Below the pieces are notes generated by a model. That model searched no databases, was not told where the DNA came from, and saw only the letters and a program-made list of their open reading frames with translations. Positions 5,100-5,764 of a stretch of 5,764 nucleotides of DNA are shown piece by piece. Source of the DNA: JBBSQE01 sp038258095 (GTDB taxonomy: Bacteria > Actinomycetota > Thermoleophilia > Solirubrobacterales > 70-9); assembly GCA_038258095.1 (NCBI GenBank), contig JBBSQE010000182.1, positions 1 to 5,764 on the forward strand, read 5' to 3'. Numbering within the stretch: position 1 is the first letter of the stretch; each line of letters opens with the position of its first letter. The position numbers were made by a program, and so were the translations under genes.

Positions 5100-5648
5100 G
5101 TGAGCGCTGAGCGAGCGAGCGAATCGGATCCGCGCATCGGGGAGACGCTCGTCTCCCGGGAGCAGCTCGTCGAGCGCGTGGCAGCTCTCGGCGAGGAGAT
5201 CAGCCGGGACTACGAGGGCAAGGACCTGGTGATCGTCGGGGTCCTCAAGGGGGCGATCCTCTTCATCGCCGACCTGGTGCGCAACCTCACCGTCCCCTGC
5301 GAGATCGACTTCATGGCCGTTTCGAGCTACGGATCGCAGACGGACTCCTCCGGCGTCGTCCGCATCCTCAAGGACCTCGACGCCCCGATTGCCGGCCGCA
5401 ACGTCCTCATCGTCGAGGACATCATCGACTCCGGCCTCACCCTCCACTACCTGCTGAAGAACCTCAATGCTCGCGGCCCGAGCTCGCTCGAAGTCTGCGC
5501 GCTGCTCACCAAGCCGGACCGGCGGCGGGTCGACCTCCCGATCCGCTATCTCGGCTTCGAAATCGAGAACCGCTTCGCGATCGGCTATGGCCTGGACGTG
5601 GACCAGCGCTACCGCAATCTCGACTACGTGGCTGCGCTGAACGAGTAG
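5100..5648 (+). CDS. hpt: Hypoxanthine(-guanine) phosphoribosyltransferase
   Basis: Purine-salvage enzyme of the cytoplasm that transfers phosphoribosyl from PRPP to hypoxanthine (and usually guanine), giving IMP or GMP. From GTG 5100 it is 182 residues, close to the roughly 180 usual in bacteria; in-frame GTG 5094 and GTG 5085 would add 2 or 5 residues. Visible motifs are the pyrophosphate loop VLKGA (48-52), the mobile catalytic loop SSYGSQTDSSG (75-85), the PRPP-binding signature VLIVEDIIDSGLTL (102-115), and the base-pocket and C-terminal region LGFEIENRFAIGYGLDVDQRYRNLDYV (151-177). No active-site change is evident. It begins within 16 bases of the tilS stop, so it is co-transcribed and probably translationally coupled. 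The tilS-hpt order is common in Gram-positive bacteria and actinobacteria, usually with ftsH next. Confidence 0.95.
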   Translation: MSAERASESDPRIGETLVSREQLVERVAALGEEISRDYEGKDLVIVGVLKGAILFIADLVRNLTVPCEIDFMAVSSYGSQTDSSGVVRILKDLDAPIAGRNVLIVEDIIDSGLTLHYLLKNLNARGPSSLEVCALLTKPDRRRVDLPIRYLGFEIENRFAIGYGLDVDQRYRNLDYVAALNE

Positions 5649-5688
5649 GGTGCTCGCGGCGGCCCGGAAGTGGTCGTGCAGGCGGCCG

Positions 5689-5709
5689 CCACCCCCTTGG
5701 GCGGGGTGG
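5689..5709 (+). terminator. Hairpin after hpt
   Basis: CCACCCC (5689-5695) pairs with GGGGTGG (5703-5709) around a 7-base loop. A further GGCGGCC (5658-5664) / GGCCGCC (5684-5690) pairing with a large loop lies just before it and shares two bases. No T run follows. It may partly end the tilS-hpt message ahead of the next promoter. Confidence 0.35.
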
Positions 5710-5718
5710 AGACCCTGT

Positions 5719-5724
5719 TACGCT
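5719..5724 (+). promoter_or_regulatory. Candidate -10 box TACGCT before the downstream gene
   Basis: TACGCT fits the TANNNT pattern and would start RNA near 5731, about 23 bases before the ATG at 5754. No clear -35 hexamer is visible; the preceding bases are the GC-rich hairpin. Confidence 0.35.
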
Positions 5725-5753
5725 CAGCGTTCGGCGCTGGGGATGGATTTCCC

Positions 5754-5764
5754 ATGTCCAGGCG
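5754..5764 (+). CDS. ftsH: Start of a downstream gene, probably the FtsH protease (3' cut)
   Basis: Only ATG TCC AGG CG is in the window (Met-Ser-Arg). GGGGA at 5739-5743 is ten bases upstream and could serve as a weak ribosome binding site. The identity is inferred from the widespread tilS-hpt-ftsH gene order, not from the protein itself. An ATG at 5743 in another frame is the alternative start. Confidence 0.35.

Overview
The window is GC-rich chromosomal DNA. Every gene I can support lies on the + strand. The base composition, the actinobacterial type of adenylate cyclase, several TANNNT boxes just upstream of starts, and a tilS-hpt run that probably leads into ftsH all suggest a member of the Actinomycetota. 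A deep-branching lineage such as Thermoleophilia is my best guess, but it is an inference and no marker gene fixes it.

Region 1 (1-1716) is a nitrogen-uptake pair. An ammonium transporter gene, cut by the left edge, is followed 15 bases later by a PII signalling protein gene with a strong ribosome binding site. The PII protein keeps the arginine that plugs the Amt channel and the ATP/2-oxoglutarate residues. It lacks the T-loop tyrosine that is uridylylated or adenylylated in many bacteria, and no glnD follows.

Region 2 (1717-2017) is non-coding apart from an alternative upstream start. It holds a terminator-like hairpin, a second hairpin with a perfect 11-bp stem, a pair of mutually exclusive small hairpins, and a TAGACT box that probably starts the next transcript.

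Region 3 (about 1988-3691) has a small SCP2-like (sterol/lipid carrier fold) protein and, 93 bases further on, a class III adenylate cyclase. The cyclase has a MerR-type helix-turn-helix fused in front of a cyclase regulatory domain. Its homology runs upstream of the first conventional start codon into a stretch with no ATG, GTG or TTG, so the true start is uncertain and may be a CTG.

Region 4 (3691-5764) is a housekeeping cluster. tilS (tRNA-Ile lysidine synthetase) has a ribosome binding site that overlaps the cyclase stop codon. hpt (hypoxanthine phosphoribosyltransferase) starts within a few bases of the tilS stop. After a hairpin and a TACGCT box, the first codons of a gene that is probably ftsH appear at the right edge. 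The cyclase, tilS and hpt are probably co-transcribed. The window shows no tRNA or rRNA, mobile element or CRISPR array.
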